Under the pieces are notes generated by a model. The model was not told the DNA's origin, ran no database searches, and was given only the letters and a program-made list of their open reading frames with translations. Below, piece by piece: positions 35,055 to 44,073 of a DNA stretch of 64,000 nt. A program made the translations under genes and the position numbers. Source of the DNA: Bacteroidota bacterium (GTDB taxonomy: Bacteria > Bacteroidota > Bacteroidia > Flavobacteriales > Weeksellaceae); the NCBI GenBank assembly GCA_023387375.1, contig JAEWIE010000050.1:26314-90313 (forward strand). The letters run 5' to 3'. Positions within the stretch are counted from its first letter, which is position 1, and each line of letters begins with the position of its first letter.

Positions 35055-35573
35055 ATGGTTAAAAGTAAAAAAGCAAGTGCATCGTTCACCGTTATGACGA
35101 ACATTGTACTGCCCAACGAAACGAATTCTCTTCGAAACCTATTTGGTGGAGAATTGCTATCGCGCATGGATCGATGCGCATCGATTTCTGCAAGTAGACA
35201 TTGTGAACGAAGAGTGGTTACAGCCTCTGTGAATCACGTATCGTTCAATCATCCTATTCCAGAAGGAGGAATTGTAGTTCTTGAATCCAAAGTATCCCGT
35301 GCGTTTTCAACTTCCATGGAGATTTACGTCGACGTTTGGCTTGATGATCCCATTTCTCAAAAGAAAATTCACACCAACGAAGGTATTTACACGTTTGTAG
35401 CTGTGGATGAATACAACAAACCCGTGCCCATTCCTCAAATGGAGCCTGAGACAGAATTGGAAATTTCTCGATTTGATGCGGCACTTCGAAGAAAGGAACT
35501 TTCTTTAATTTTGTCGGGTCGAATGAAACCCCAAGACTCTGTGGAGCTTAAGAAATTATTTAGTCAGCCGTAA
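35055..35573 (+). CDS. Acyl-CoA thioesterase, hotdog fold
   Basis: This 172-residue hotdog-fold protein matches the acyl-CoA hydrolase (BACH/YciA-like) group: NIVLPNETNSLRNLFGGELLSRMDRCASISASRHC and VTASVNHVSFNHPIPEGGIVVLESKV are the recognisable blocks. It would hydrolyse acyl-CoA thioesters in the cytoplasm. The gene starts 9 nt after the HU-like gene and 5 nt before the next, so these are probably one transcript. The chain-length specificity cannot be read from sequence. Confidence 0.85.
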   Translation: MVKSKKASASFTVMTNIVLPNETNSLRNLFGGELLSRMDRCASISASRHCERRVVTASVNHVSFNHPIPEGGIVVLESKVSRAFSTSMEIYVDVWLDDPISQKKIHTNEGIYTFVAVDEYNKPVPIPQMEPETELEISRFDAALRRKELSLILSGRMKPQDSVELKKLFSQP

Positions 35574-35578
35574 AATCT

Positions 35579-36508
35579 ATGCGAGTATTACAGATTGATA
35601 CCAATCATCCTTTAATTAAGAAGCAGTTAAGCGCAAGAGGGTTTGAGATTGACGAGGATACAAGTTCTAGTTATGAGCAGATTCTTTCTAAAATTGGGCA
35701 GTACGAAGGACTCATTATTCGAAGCCGAATCCCTTTAGATAGTCATTTCTTAACGAGCGCCTCTCACCTTAAATTCATTGCAAGAGTGGGAGCGGGGATG
35801 GAGAATATAGACGTGGACAAAGCAAAGGAGCTAAACATCTCGCTAATTAATTCACCAGAAGGGAATCGTGATGCGGTAGCGGAACATGTGATTGGCTCAT
35901 TACTTCTTTTAGCTCACCGACTTAAAATTGCGTCTTTGGAGGTCGAGAATGGAATTTGGCTTCGAGAAGAAAACCGTGGAGATGAACTTCTAGGCAAGAC
36001 CTTTGGACTTATCGGATACGGCAACATGGGCAAAGCCACGGCTAAAAGACTCTCTGGATTTGGAATGCAAGTGATTTTTCATGACTTAAAAAGCGGAATT
36101 GAAGATGAGTATGCAAAGCAGGTTTCCTTAGATGAACTTAAGCGAAGAGCTGATATTGTTAGTCTACATGTTCCCTTCACGGAGCTTACGCACCACATGA
36201 TTGATGGAAATTTCATTTTGGAAATGAATAAACCTTTCTATTTAATCAATACGGCACGAGGGAAAGCAGTAAAAACGAAAGATTTAGTTGAGGGTTTGAA
36301 ATCTGGAAAGGTAATCTGCGCTGCTTTAGATGTACTAGAGCAAGAAAAGGCCTCGTTTGAGAACCTTAATTCGAACGATGCATCTTTAGACTATCTTATT
36401 AATTCTCCGCGTGTTCTACTAACGCCGCACATTGCGGGATGGACCGTCCAAAGCAAGGAAAAATTAGCGCAATTTATCGTGGATAAAATCCTAGCGCAGT
36501 TTAGTTAA
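35579..36508 (+). CDS. D-2-hydroxyacid dehydrogenase, SerA/LdhA-like
   Basis: This 309-residue NAD-dependent enzyme shows the family dinucleotide motif GLIGYGNMGKATAKRLSGFGM, the substrate-binding ARVGAGMENIDV, the catalytic-Arg segment INTARGKAV, a Glu in the following block and the catalytic His in LLTPHIAGWT. It resembles 3-phosphoglycerate dehydrogenase and other D-2-hydroxyacid dehydrogenases but has no C-terminal ACT domain, so its real substrate is open. No serine-biosynthesis gene is adjacent. Confidence 0.85.
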   Translation: MRVLQIDTNHPLIKKQLSARGFEIDEDTSSSYEQILSKIGQYEGLIIRSRIPLDSHFLTSASHLKFIARVGAGMENIDVDKAKELNISLINSPEGNRDAVAEHVIGSLLLLAHRLKIASLEVENGIWLREENRGDELLGKTFGLIGYGNMGKATAKRLSGFGMQVIFHDLKSGIEDEYAKQVSLDELKRRADIVSLHVPFTELTHHMIDGNFILEMNKPFYLINTARGKAVKTKDLVEGLKSGKVICAALDVLEQEKASFENLNSNDASLDYLINSPRVLLTPHIAGWTVQSKEKLAQFIVDKILAQFS

Positions 36509-36590
36509 CATTTCTTTATGATTTTAGACTTAAAAAAATTTCTTAATTTCTCTTATCTTGCGCTCGATTATAGACGAAAAAGAGGAATAG

Positions 36591-37844
36591 ATGAGAGTTT
36601 TTCAGAGAATGATGTGGTGGGTTCTTCTGCCTACTTTACTTCTAAGCTGTAAAGGAAATCAAAAAAGCGAAGAATCAAGCACTACGCATTCACTACCTAA
36701 TTTTAGCCAGGTAAATTTAGACGATGTATTTCATGCTAAAGACAACAAAGTTGTTAAGCAGGGAGAGATTGAACAAACCCTTGATAAGTACTATCAAAGA
36801 GTTTGGGAAAGAGGCAATCTGTGGGGAGGTTTTCTTGTCGCGAAAGGGGACAACATCCTTTATGAGAATTACCGGGGCTTTGCGCAGGCAAATAATGAAG
36901 AGCCTATTACCAAGCATACCGCGCTGCATGTGGCTTCTGTAAGCAAATCTGTAACCGCGATGGCCATACTAAGGTTAGTCGATGCGCAGAAACTAACCCT
37001 TGATCAAGATTTAAAAACCATTTTCCCGAAATTTCCTTATGAAGGAATTACAGTGAAAACGCTTTTAAACCAACGGAGCGGACTGCCAAAATACGAGTAT
37101 GTCATCGAACGGATAAAGCCTGAGCCCAAAGAATTGAGCAAAGAGTATTTGACCAATCAAGACATTCTAAATTTATTAATTGAGTACAAGCCAGACCTAG
37201 CAAGAAAGCCAGATACAGGATTTATGTATTGCAATACCAATTATGCGCTCTTAGCCCTTGTTCTAGAAAAAGTGACAGGAACGAAGTTTCCTCAGGCCAT
37301 GAAGGAAATGGTTTTCGATCCACTTGAAATGAAGGATTCTTATATTTTTCAGCAGAAGGATACCCTGTCTGCAGCCAAATCTTTTTATGCGAGAGGACCT
37401 AGTGTTCATCCTTATGACCGTCTTGATTTAATTTACGGCGATAAAAATCTATATACAACCCCTCGAGATCTTCTTAATTTCTCCAAAGCACTTTATGCCA
37501 ATAATTTTTTGAGCAAAAATTTAAAGGATGCCATATTTGCACCCTACAGTAATGAAAGACCAGGGGTGAATAATTACGGATTCGGATTTCGGATGAAAAT
37601 TTTTGATGAGAACAGCAAACTCACCTATCATAACGGTTGGTGGCATGGAACGAATTCTGTCTTTGGTCATCTGCTGCAATCGAAAGTCACAATAATAGCC
37701 ATTGGTAATAAGTATTCACAGCGGGTCTACTCAGCGCTCGCCCTTTCAGCGCTCTTTGAAAACTTTCCTTATGAGGCAGAAAAATTGAAGAAGGATATTC
37801 AGCCTCTGGCGCCTGCAAATCAAGACTCCTCACAAGGCAGTTGA
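36591..37844 (+). CDS. Serine hydrolase lipoprotein, class C beta-lactamase fold
   Basis: This 417-residue lipoprotein (signal peptide with lipobox LLSC near residue 20) has a penicillin-binding/class C beta-lactamase-like domain with SVSK (SxxK nucleophile motif), YCN (YxN) and HNGWWHG as the third box. The family includes D-alanyl-D-alanine carboxypeptidases, esterases and peptidases; true beta-lactamase activity is not implied. A near-consensus box TATCTTG lies about 30 nt upstream. The protein should sit at the periplasmic or outer-membrane surface. Confidence 0.85.
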   Translation: MRVFQRMMWWVLLPTLLLSCKGNQKSEESSTTHSLPNFSQVNLDDVFHAKDNKVVKQGEIEQTLDKYYQRVWERGNLWGGFLVAKGDNILYENYRGFAQANNEEPITKHTALHVASVSKSVTAMAILRLVDAQKLTLDQDLKTIFPKFPYEGITVKTLLNQRSGLPKYEYVIERIKPEPKELSKEYLTNQDILNLLIEYKPDLARKPDTGFMYCNTNYALLALVLEKVTGTKFPQAMKEMVFDPLEMKDSYIFQQKDTLSAAKSFYARGPSVHPYDRLDLIYGDKNLYTTPRDLLNFSKALYANNFLSKNLKDAIFAPYSNERPGVNNYGFGFRMKIFDENSKLTYHNGWWHGTNSVFGHLLQSKVTIIAIGNKYSQRVYSALALSALFENFPYEAEKLKKDIQPLAPANQDSSQGS

Positions 37845-37862
37845 AAGTGAGCAATAATTGAT

Positions 37863-37870
37863 TAAATTTG
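37863..37870 (+). promoter_or_regulatory. Promoter box for the Ig-like lipoprotein gene
   Basis: TAAATTTG, a perfect -7 box, ends 14 nt before the ATG at 37885. Confidence 0.5.
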
Positions 37871-37884
37871 CCTAAAGTATTTGC

Positions 37885-39627
37885 ATGAGAAAGCTGATTT
37901 TCTTTTTAGGTTTAAGCCTTATTCTGAGCTCTTGCGCTAGGGTAGGATCTCCGGTGGGAGGAGCAAAAGATTCGCTTGCACCTCGATTTGTGGGGTCTAA
38001 TATTGATACGACTCGTATAAACGTTCCCACTAGCCTTAGATCTCTTCAGCTCGATTTTGATGAATATATAACGTTAAAGGACGTTCAACGAAATCTTACA
38101 ATTTCTCCTCCTATTAAGATCAAGCGAATTTTACCCTCCATGCTGGGAAATAAATACGTCCTAATCGAATGGGATGAACCTCTGCTTGAAAACACAACGT
38201 ATAATCTAAATTTTGGAAATGCGATTGCCGATCTAAATGAAGGCAATGTACTTTCCTATTTTAATTTTGCATTTTCCACAGGCGATTATCTGGACGAAAC
38301 GTACATTAGTGGAGAGGTGAACGATGGGATGCTGAGAACTCGGGGAGAAGATGAGACCGAAGTAGTTCGAAAAACAGATTATGTGGTGGGCCTCTATCAA
38401 GAAAAGGACTCTGTGGACTATCGAGTTAAACCTTACTACATTACCAAAGCCGATCCTGATGGATATTATGAGTTAAATTATTTGACTCCGGGAAAGTACA
38501 GACTGCTTGCCTTTGAAGACGAAAATCAAAATTCAGTATTCGACCCAGGTGAAGAGAAGGTGGCATTTCAAAAAGAGTCGATTGACTTACAGAAGAGCAT
38601 TTCAGGACTTCCCATTACTCTTTATCCTAGTAAGAAACCGATTCGGTATAAGGAAACAAAGGAGTCCACTGGTGGGTTTACTGTTTTCTTTGAAGGAGAA
38701 CCAGCGGTCGCTTCAGTTCAATTAGACGATAAGATAAAGGATTACAAAGTCACCTATAAGCCTTATTCAGATTCACTCCACGTTTGGTTTGATGCTCAAA
38801 AAGAAGATATTGGAATCACGCAAAGTGAAAACATTAAATTCTCTTATCAGGCTGATGACAAAAAAGCAGAAGCCTCCTTATTCTATCGACTAAATCCACA
38901 AAATGAGTTGACACTTTCAAATGCAAAAGGAAACATGATTCCACCCGATACTCCATTTGAAATTGTCTCGAATTATCCTGTTGAGACGGTGAATTCGCAG
39001 AATTGGAGCTTAAAAGTGGATAGCGTTACGAGCTTAGAGTTTAAGACTCTCCTTAACGAACTTGATCCCCGAAAAATAAAGGTGGATGCGAATTTTGAAA
39101 GCGGGAAAAAATATACATTAACGGTTCCAATAGAAAGCGTAAGTTCTTATTATATCTCCAATGAAAAGGCTTATCAATTTAATTTTGAGGTAGACCGAGA
39201 AGAAAATTATGGCTCATTAGTGCTTCAATTGCAAGGTGCGCCTGAATCTAAATTTTGGATTCAGTTTCTAGATCAAAATGAAGTGCTTAAGTTCCAACGT
39301 TTACTAGAGGGAGCGGAGCACCGCTTTACAGAAATACCACCCGCTACTTATCAACTGAGAATTTTAGTAGACCAAAACGGAAATGGGGTTTGGGATGCAG
39401 CCGATTTTGGCAAATTTGAATTTGCAGAGCCCGTTTATGTGTTCCCTAAACTTATCGAAATTCGAGGTCTTTGGGAGATGCGCGAAAATTGGAATTTATC
39501 CTCTGGGTCAACAGCGACTCCAAACATTTTAGAAACTCGCCCGGTGGATTCTTTAGGCGAGACACGTACTACAGATTCAATTAAGGTTTCTATAGATTCT
39601 CTAGAACAGAATGTGCAGCCCCTATGA
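37885..39627 (+). CDS. Ig-like domain lipoprotein
   Basis: This 580-residue protein begins with a lipoprotein signal (lipobox LSSC, Cys near residue 17) and the typical Bacteroidota sequence ARVGSPVGGAKDSLAPRFVGS. It is followed by an Ig-like (Big_5/SbsA-type) domain with PTSLRSLQLDFDEYITLKD and NTTYNLNFG, further beta-sandwich parts and a C-terminal DQNGNGVWDAADFGKFEFAEPV block. The family is found as one copy in most flavobacteria. Function is unknown; a role at the cell surface is probable. The stop overlaps the next start by 4 nt (ATGA). Confidence 0.8.
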   Translation: MRKLIFFLGLSLILSSCARVGSPVGGAKDSLAPRFVGSNIDTTRINVPTSLRSLQLDFDEYITLKDVQRNLTISPPIKIKRILPSMLGNKYVLIEWDEPLLENTTYNLNFGNAIADLNEGNVLSYFNFAFSTGDYLDETYISGEVNDGMLRTRGEDETEVVRKTDYVVGLYQEKDSVDYRVKPYYITKADPDGYYELNYLTPGKYRLLAFEDENQNSVFDPGEEKVAFQKESIDLQKSISGLPITLYPSKKPIRYKETKESTGGFTVFFEGEPAVASVQLDDKIKDYKVTYKPYSDSLHVWFDAQKEDIGITQSENIKFSYQADDKKAEASLFYRLNPQNELTLSNAKGNMIPPDTPFEIVSNYPVETVNSQNWSLKVDSVTSLEFKTLLNELDPRKIKVDANFESGKKYTLTVPIESVSSYYISNEKAYQFNFEVDREENYGSLVLQLQGAPESKFWIQFLDQNEVLKFQRLLEGAEHRFTEIPPATYQLRILVDQNGNGVWDAADFGKFEFAEPVYVFPKLIEIRGLWEMRENWNLSSGSTATPNILETRPVDSLGETRTTDSIKVSIDSLEQNVQPL

Positions 39628-40082
39628 AAAAAACACTTCTAAATATCCTTTATTACGGACTTATTGTCTTTGCATTAATTCAGTTTATTCCTGTGGATAG
39701 AAACAATCCACCCGTGAGGGTTTCGGAAGATTTTGTGCATGTTATGAAAACGCCAAAAGAGGTCCGAACTGTTCTTCGCACTTCTTGTTATGATTGTCAC
39801 TCCAACGAAACCATTTACCCTAATGCAGCCTATGTTGCGCCTATTTCTTGGTCGATCAAGCACAATGTGAACAAAGCGCGAACGCACCTGAATTTCTCTA
39901 CATGGGAAACTGCTAATCAAGATCTCAAAGCGGATCGACTCGAAAATTCAATTGAAGTCGTAAAAGCAAGCAAAATGCCTATTGCAGGGTATGTGGCTCA
40001 ACATCCGCAGGCCAGACTTGATGCAAGGCAGAGACAATTACTTGTTGATTATTTCGAAGGTATACTTGAACAAATGCCGTAA
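39624..40082 (+). CDS. Haem-binding domain protein
   Basis: This 152-residue protein has an N-terminal membrane helix or signal (LLNILYYGLIVFALIQFIP) and a single c-type haem motif CYDCH (in RTSCYDCHSNETIYP), followed by PISWSIKHNVNKARTHLNFSTW, matching the 'haem-binding domain' family of Bacteroidota. It is translationally coupled to the Ig-like lipoprotein. It is convergent with the NUDIX gene, with only 3 bp between the stop codons and no room for a terminator. Its redox partner is unknown. Confidence 0.8.
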   Translation: MKKTLLNILYYGLIVFALIQFIPVDRNNPPVRVSEDFVHVMKTPKEVRTVLRTSCYDCHSNETIYPNAAYVAPISWSIKHNVNKARTHLNFSTWETANQDLKADRLENSIEVVKASKMPIAGYVAQHPQARLDARQRQLLVDYFEGILEQMP

Positions 40083-40085
40083 CTG

Positions 40086-40601
40086 CTATTTGTACGAGCT
40101 CAGAAATTTCTTTTGGGATTCAAAGGCCCACCTCGAGAGGTCTAATGTGTTTAAATGGATCCATTCGACGGAATGGATTTCATTTAGATCAACCGTGGTT
40201 TTAGGCTTTTCACTGACTCGATACTCAACGAAAAGATCTAACGTGTGATATAGGATCTCTTTGTAGGGATAGTCGTTAGGCAACGAGTCAATAATTTGCA
40301 AAGAATTTAGGTCCAATTCGATTTTAAGTTCTTCTCGCACTTCACGAAGACAAGCTTCTTGCGCGGTCTCGTTTGGATCAACAAATCCTCCCGGCAAATC
40401 GAGTAAACCTTTTCCAGGCTGCTTGTTTCTTCTAGTGACCAAAATTTCATCTTGGTAGCGGATTAAAACCGCCACAGCCGCCGCGCAATTGTGATAAAGT
40501 ACAAATTCACACCTCGTACAGCTCCATCGTTTTTCTCCGTCCCAAGTAAGACTTTTATTTCCGCAATTCGGACAGTATTTTAATTGATTCGCCCCATTCA
40601 T
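40086..40601 (-). CDS. NUDIX hydrolase with N-terminal zinc ribbon
   Basis: This 171-residue protein has a four-cysteine zinc ribbon at the N-terminus (CPNCGNKS...SCTRCEF) and a NUDIX fold with a full box (GGFVDPNETAQEACLREVREEL). This architecture resembles NudC-like NADH pyrophosphatases and related ADP-ribose hydrolases. The substrate is not known. Its ATG overlaps the stop codon of xerD by one base, so it is translationally coupled. Confidence 0.85.
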   Translation of the reverse strand: MNGANQLKYCPNCGNKSLTWDGEKRWSCTRCEFVLYHNCAAAVAVLIRYQDEILVTRRNKQPGKGLLDLPGGFVDPNETAQEACLREVREELKIELDLNSLQIIDSLPNDYPYKEILYHTLDLFVEYRVSEKPKTTVDLNEIHSVEWIHLNTLDLSRWAFESQKKFLSSYK

Positions 40602-41503
40602 TATTTTGCGTTTCTAGGATGGAAATTTAAGATTACTTCTCGTAATTCGTCGGTTTTTAAATGCGTGTATATACCTGTAGTCGTAATGCTGGAGTGGCCA
40701 AGCATTTCTTGAATAAAGCGAAGGTCTGCGCCGTTTTGAAGAAGATGCGTGGCAAAAGAATGTCGAAAGGTGTGAGGTGATATTTTTTTATGAATCCCTG
40801 CCTTTTCAGCTAGTTCTTTAATGATGATAAAGACAATGACTCTAGACATGGAAGACCCTCTACTATTAAGAAAGAGATAATCTTCAAATTTTTTCTGGAT
40901 TTTGTAGGTCGAGCGAACCTCGTGAATGTAATTTTTAATGAGCTTGGCAGTGTATGCAGCTAAAGGAACGAAGCGTACTTTGTTTCCTTTTCCCACGACT
41001 TTTAGATAACCTTCCTTAAAATTAATCGCTGAAATTTTCAGATCAATTAGCTCGGAAACACGTAGACCACATCCATAAAGAACTTCGATAATGCAATAAT
41101 TACGCTGTCCAAGTGGAGTGTGCTGCTCCACGGCAGCCATTATTTTTTCAACGTCTTCAAAGCTTAGTGTATCAGGGAGGTAAAGACCCAGCTTGGGGCC
41201 TTCGAGAAGTGTAGAGGGGTTGTCGGATCGAATTTCTTCTTCTAGCAAATATTTAAAAAATGCTTTGGTAGAGGAGACCCATCGAGCCTGGGTTCTTTCG
41301 CTTAATTTTTCTTTTGACAAATGATACAAAAACTCCTGAAGCTGTGGATAGGTGATTTTGTCTGCTGAAACGTGGAGCTCCATAGTGGCAAAATCACTTA
41401 ACTTTTTTATATCTCGAAGGTAGGCGTCTACGGAATTGTCCGAGAATTGTCTTTCGAATCTTAAAAAATGTTCAAAATCATGAAGTCTTTCTACCCAGTC
41501 CAT
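40601..41503 (-). CDS. xerD: Tyrosine recombinase XerD
   Basis: This 300-residue protein is a tyrosine recombinase acting on chromosome dimers at dif. Catalytic residues are in place: Arg148 (GCGLRVSEL), His244 and Arg247 (HTFRHSF), His270 (LGH) and Tyr279 (TTGIYTH). The length and single-domain arrangement fit the housekeeping XerC/D family rather than phage integrases, and nothing nearby looks like an integrated element. It is flanked by dCMP deaminase (abutting) and NUDIX (overlapping). Confidence 0.92.
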   Translation of the reverse strand: MDWVERLHDFEHFLRFERQFSDNSVDAYLRDIKKLSDFATMELHVSADKITYPQLQEFLYHLSKEKLSERTQARWVSSTKAFFKYLLEEEIRSDNPSTLLEGPKLGLYLPDTLSFEDVEKIMAAVEQHTPLGQRNYCIIEVLYGCGLRVSELIDLKISAINFKEGYLKVVGKGNKVRFVPLAAYTAKLIKNYIHEVRSTYKIQKKFEDYLFLNSRGSSMSRVIVFIIIKELAEKAGIHKKISPHTFRHSFATHLLQNGADLRFIQEMLGHSSITTTGIYTHLKTDELREVILNFHPRNAK

Positions 41504-41971
41504 TTACTCTGTTTTATTCAGTTCGTTTCGTTCAATTTGTAAGACTTCCACCCCATGGCTTTTCAAAAAAGAAATACCTTGATCATCAGAGTATGCATCT
41601 ATATAAACCACCCTTGAAATGCCTGACTGCAAAACGAGTTTGCTGCATTCTCTGCAAGGAGATAAGGTGATATAAAGCGTCGCACCTTTCGCTGATTGTG
41701 TTGAACTTGCTAGCTTCAAAATGGCATTGGCCTCGGCATGTAACACATACCAGTGTGTGTTTCCCTCGCAGTCCTCACATTGATTTTCAGATCCGGAGGG
41801 GGTTCCGTTATAACCGTCCGAAATGATCATTCGGTCTTTTACTACCAATGCCCCCACTTTTTTGCGTTGACAATAGGAAAGCTTTGCCCACTCCTTTGCC
41901 ATTTTAAGATAGGCGAGGTCGAATTTGTTATAACTTACCATAGTTTCTTTTCTATCCACGGTTTGCTGCAT
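41504..41971 (-). CDS. Deoxycytidylate deaminase
   Basis: This 155-residue zinc-dependent deaminase of the dCMP/CDA superfamily shows the zinc ligands in LHAEANAI and SPCRECSKL (HAE and PCxxC), and an additional cysteine pair CEDCEGNTHW, typical of dCMP deaminases with a second zinc site. It would supply dUMP for dTMP synthesis. The stop abuts the xerD start with no gap. An in-frame Met at residue 11 (MVSYNKFDL) is an alternative start. Confidence 0.87.
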   Translation of the reverse strand: MQQTVDRKETMVSYNKFDLAYLKMAKEWAKLSYCQRKKVGALVVKDRMIISDGYNGTPSGSENQCEDCEGNTHWYVLHAEANAILKLASSTQSAKGATLYITLSPCRECSKLVLQSGISRVVYIDAYSDDQGISFLKSHGVEVLQIERNELNKTE

Positions 41972-41980
41972 TGGATGAGC

Positions 41981-42751
41981 TTAAAATTTAGGTTTTCTTT
42001 TCTCTAAAAAAGCACTGACGCCTTCTTTTTTATCCTCCAGTTCAAAGAGAACTCCAAACTGCTCGATTTCGTATTCAAATCCCTTTGCTGTATCTGATAA
42101 ATTAACGGCTTTAATGGCTCTCGAAATTCCTTGTGGTGAGTTTCTAGCAATGGTCTGCGCAAGTGCAATAGTTTGAGGAAGCAAATCTTCCTGAGAAAAA
42201 ACCTCATTAACGAGTCCGATTTCTTTCGCTCTTTCAGCGCTCACCATTTTAGCGGAAAAAATAAGTTCATTCGCATGGCCTTTTCCTACCAATTTTGGAA
42301 GTCTTTGGGTTCCACCGTATCCTGGAATAAGTCCAAGCGTAACTTCGGGAAGTCCTAGCTTCGCATTCGTGGATGCGTATCGAATATGACAAGCCATGGC
42401 AAGTTCTAGCCCTCCCCCTAGCGCAAAACCATTGACCGCCGCAAGGACTGGTTTGGAAAGATTCTCAATTTTGTTGAATAGAGAGTCTTGTCCTTTTTGA
42501 GCAAGTGCCTGCGCCTGAGTCGTCGTAAAATCACTAAATTCTTTGATGTCTGCTCCAGCGACAAAGGCTTTCTCTCCTTCGCCTGTAAGAATTACGACGC
42601 GACAAGTTGAATCTTTATCTAGCTCATCCAAGATGGTGGAAAGTTCCTCAATGGTTTGGGAATTTAGTGCGTTTAAACTTTGCGGTCGTGAGATGGTTAA
42701 AAGAGTGTAGTGCTCATTCTTCGATAGTTTTATTGTATCGTATGTACTCAT
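41981..42751 (-). CDS. Enoyl-CoA hydratase/isomerase family protein
   Basis: This 256-residue crotonase-fold enzyme has the usual oxyanion-hole region (AFVAGADIKEF), ALGGGLELAMACHIRYAS, and GLPEVTLGLIPGYGGTQRLPKLVG with the two Glu positions of enoyl-CoA hydratases. It acts in beta-oxidation or a related CoA pathway. I prefer the ATG at 42751 (MSTYDTIKLS), since crotonases start close to the first strand; the longer ORF adds ten residues. It probably belongs to the same transcript as the deaminase and xerD. Confidence 0.9.
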   Translation of the reverse strand: MSTYDTIKLSKNEHYTLLTISRPQSLNALNSQTIEELSTILDELDKDSTCRVVILTGEGEKAFVAGADIKEFSDFTTTQAQALAQKGQDSLFNKIENLSKPVLAAVNGFALGGGLELAMACHIRYASTNAKLGLPEVTLGLIPGYGGTQRLPKLVGKGHANELIFSAKMVSAERAKEIGLVNEVFSQEDLLPQTIALAQTIARNSPQGISRAIKAVNLSDTAKGFEYEIEQFGVLFELEDKKEGVSAFLEKRKPKF

Positions 42752-42962
42752 GGAGATTCTGATTTTCGTTTGAACATGCAAATTAGTATTTTTTTCTCAG
42801 ATGAACTGTGTATTTGACTTGTAAATGAGAGGGATGAGTTCTTTTGTTTGCTGTAAGAATCGCAATCAAATAAATGCCGATTCGAAAATATAATCCTTTG
42901 AAAGCAAAGAGCAAAGCGCCTTTTTTCAAACCGAAATTCAGCATAATTCCATAGAAAACAAC

Positions 42963-42970
42963 TATATTTG
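42963..42970 (+). promoter_or_regulatory. Promoter box for oxyR
   Basis: TATATTTG is a perfect -7 box 20 nt before the oxyR ATG. No TTG is seen at the expected spacing. Confidence 0.6.
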
Positions 42971-42990
42971 CAAGTGCTAATACAACCCCG

Positions 42991-43938
42991 ATGAATATTC
43001 AACAGTTAGAGTACCTGATCGCCGTCGATAAGTTTCGACATTTTGGAAAAGCTGCGCAGGCATGTTTTATTACGCAGCCTACCTTAAGCGCAATGATTCA
43101 AAAGTTTGAAGACGAGTTAGACGTAAAGGTTTTTGACCGAACCACCCATCCCATTCGTACGACGGATGTGGGTGTTGAAATTATTGTGCAGGCCAAGAAA
43201 GTAATTGATGCAGTCAATGAGCTTCGCAGCAAAGCGGATTTGTTAAACAATGTGTTAGGGGGAAAAATAACCTTAGGAATTATTCCTACCGTTTCTACCT
43301 ACATCCTACCTACAGAAATATTTGATTTCCTTTCTTCCCACGATAAGATTGAGATGAAAGTAAAAGAGTTAACAACGGATGGAATTATTAAAGGGCTAAA
43401 GTCCGGTGAGTTAGATGCAGGTATTATTTCGACGCCTTATGAAGCTGCTGGTGAGTTTTTCCATGAGTTTTTATTTAACGAAGAGTTAATGGTGTATGCA
43501 AGTGATCTCGACGCAAAAGAAGATTCCTTTGTGGTTCCAGAGGAACTTGATGTAGAGAAAGTATGGCTATTAGAAGAAGGAAACTGTCTTCGAACTCAAT
43601 TTGAGAACATTTGTAAGTTAAAAGAAAACAAGCTAAAACCAAAGAATTTAGACTTCCTAGCTTCTAGTATCAATACACTAGTGCAAATGGTGGATCGTGT
43701 GGGAGGCGTTACCGTTATACCGGAGCTTGCTCAAGAACAATTGTCTAGTGATCAAAAGCAAAAACTGCATCGCTTTAGAAAGCCTTTTCCGTACAGAGAA
43801 ATCAGTTTGATATATTACAAGCCTACATACAAACAAAAAATTATAGACGAGCTAGTCCAGACTATTAAGTCCTCAGTAGAGCCTAAATTGAATTACAACA
43901 ATGCCCCTGAAGAATTCGTAGGCGTTCGACCGCAGTAA
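42991..43938 (+). CDS. oxyR: LysR-family peroxide sensor OxyR
   Basis: This 315-residue LysR-type regulator has an N-terminal winged HTH (MNIQQLEYLIAVDKFRHFGKAAQACFITQPTLSAMIQKFE region) and a C-terminal sensor domain. The redox pair Cys199 and Cys208 (GNCLRTQFENICKL) has the same numbering and spacing (eight residues between) as in E. coli OxyR, supporting a peroxide-sensing role. It is divergent from the enoyl-CoA hydratase gene and followed by the metK promoter. No catalase or alkyl-hydroperoxide reductase gene is adjacent. Confidence 0.92.
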   Translation: MNIQQLEYLIAVDKFRHFGKAAQACFITQPTLSAMIQKFEDELDVKVFDRTTHPIRTTDVGVEIIVQAKKVIDAVNELRSKADLLNNVLGGKITLGIIPTVSTYILPTEIFDFLSSHDKIEMKVKELTTDGIIKGLKSGELDAGIISTPYEAAGEFFHEFLFNEELMVYASDLDAKEDSFVVPEELDVEKVWLLEEGNCLRTQFENICKLKENKLKPKNLDFLASSINTLVQMVDRVGGVTVIPELAQEQLSSDQKQKLHRFRKPFPYREISLIYYKPTYKQKIIDELVQTIKSSVEPKLNYNNAPEEFVGVRPQ

Positions 43939-43956
43939 AGAAAAGCCCGTGAGTTT

Positions 43957-43988
43957 TTTGCAGAGTTGGAATATAGTCTGTAAATTTG
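43957..43988 (+). promoter_or_regulatory. Promoter of the metK transcript
   Basis: TTTG at 43957-43960, a 20-nt spacer and TAAATTTG at 43981-43988. Transcription would begin near 43994, just before the SAM-II riboswitch. Confidence 0.75.
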
Positions 43989-44001
43989 CCCAGTGAAAGC
44001 A

Positions 44002-44046
44002 GAGGAAAAATTTGTGCTGATTGCAACCTCGTAAAAAAATGCTAAA
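44002..44046 (+). ncRNA. SAM-II-like riboswitch upstream of metK
   Basis: The core matches the Bacteroidota form of SAM-II: GAGG (44002-44005) pairs with CCTC (44027-44030); the loop ends in TTGCAA (44021-44026), and the 3' tail GTAAAAAAATGCTAAA (44031-44046) carries the conserved A-rich stretch and GCTAAA. The GCA of the loop can pair with TGC of the tail as the pseudoknot. From memory the usual Bacteroidota P1 reads GTGG/CCAC, so GAGG/CCTC would be a compensatory change. It lies 8 nt after the predicted start of transcription and 80 nt before metK, which makes SAM. Confidence 0.75.
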
Positions 44047-44073
44047 ACAGATTTTTTCTATTTTAGTTTCTTT

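Noticed and set aside
36591..37844. Serine hydrolase as an antibiotic-resistance beta-lactamase.
   Set aside because: SxxK, YxN and the third box are common to esterases and peptidases of this fold; being a lipoprotein with no resistance context, resistance is not supported.
40601..41503. Tyrosine recombinase as a sign of an integrated element.
   Set aside because: The length, motif spacing and housekeeping neighbours (dCMP deaminase, NUDIX) fit XerD; no att repeats, tRNA gene or phage-like genes are nearby.
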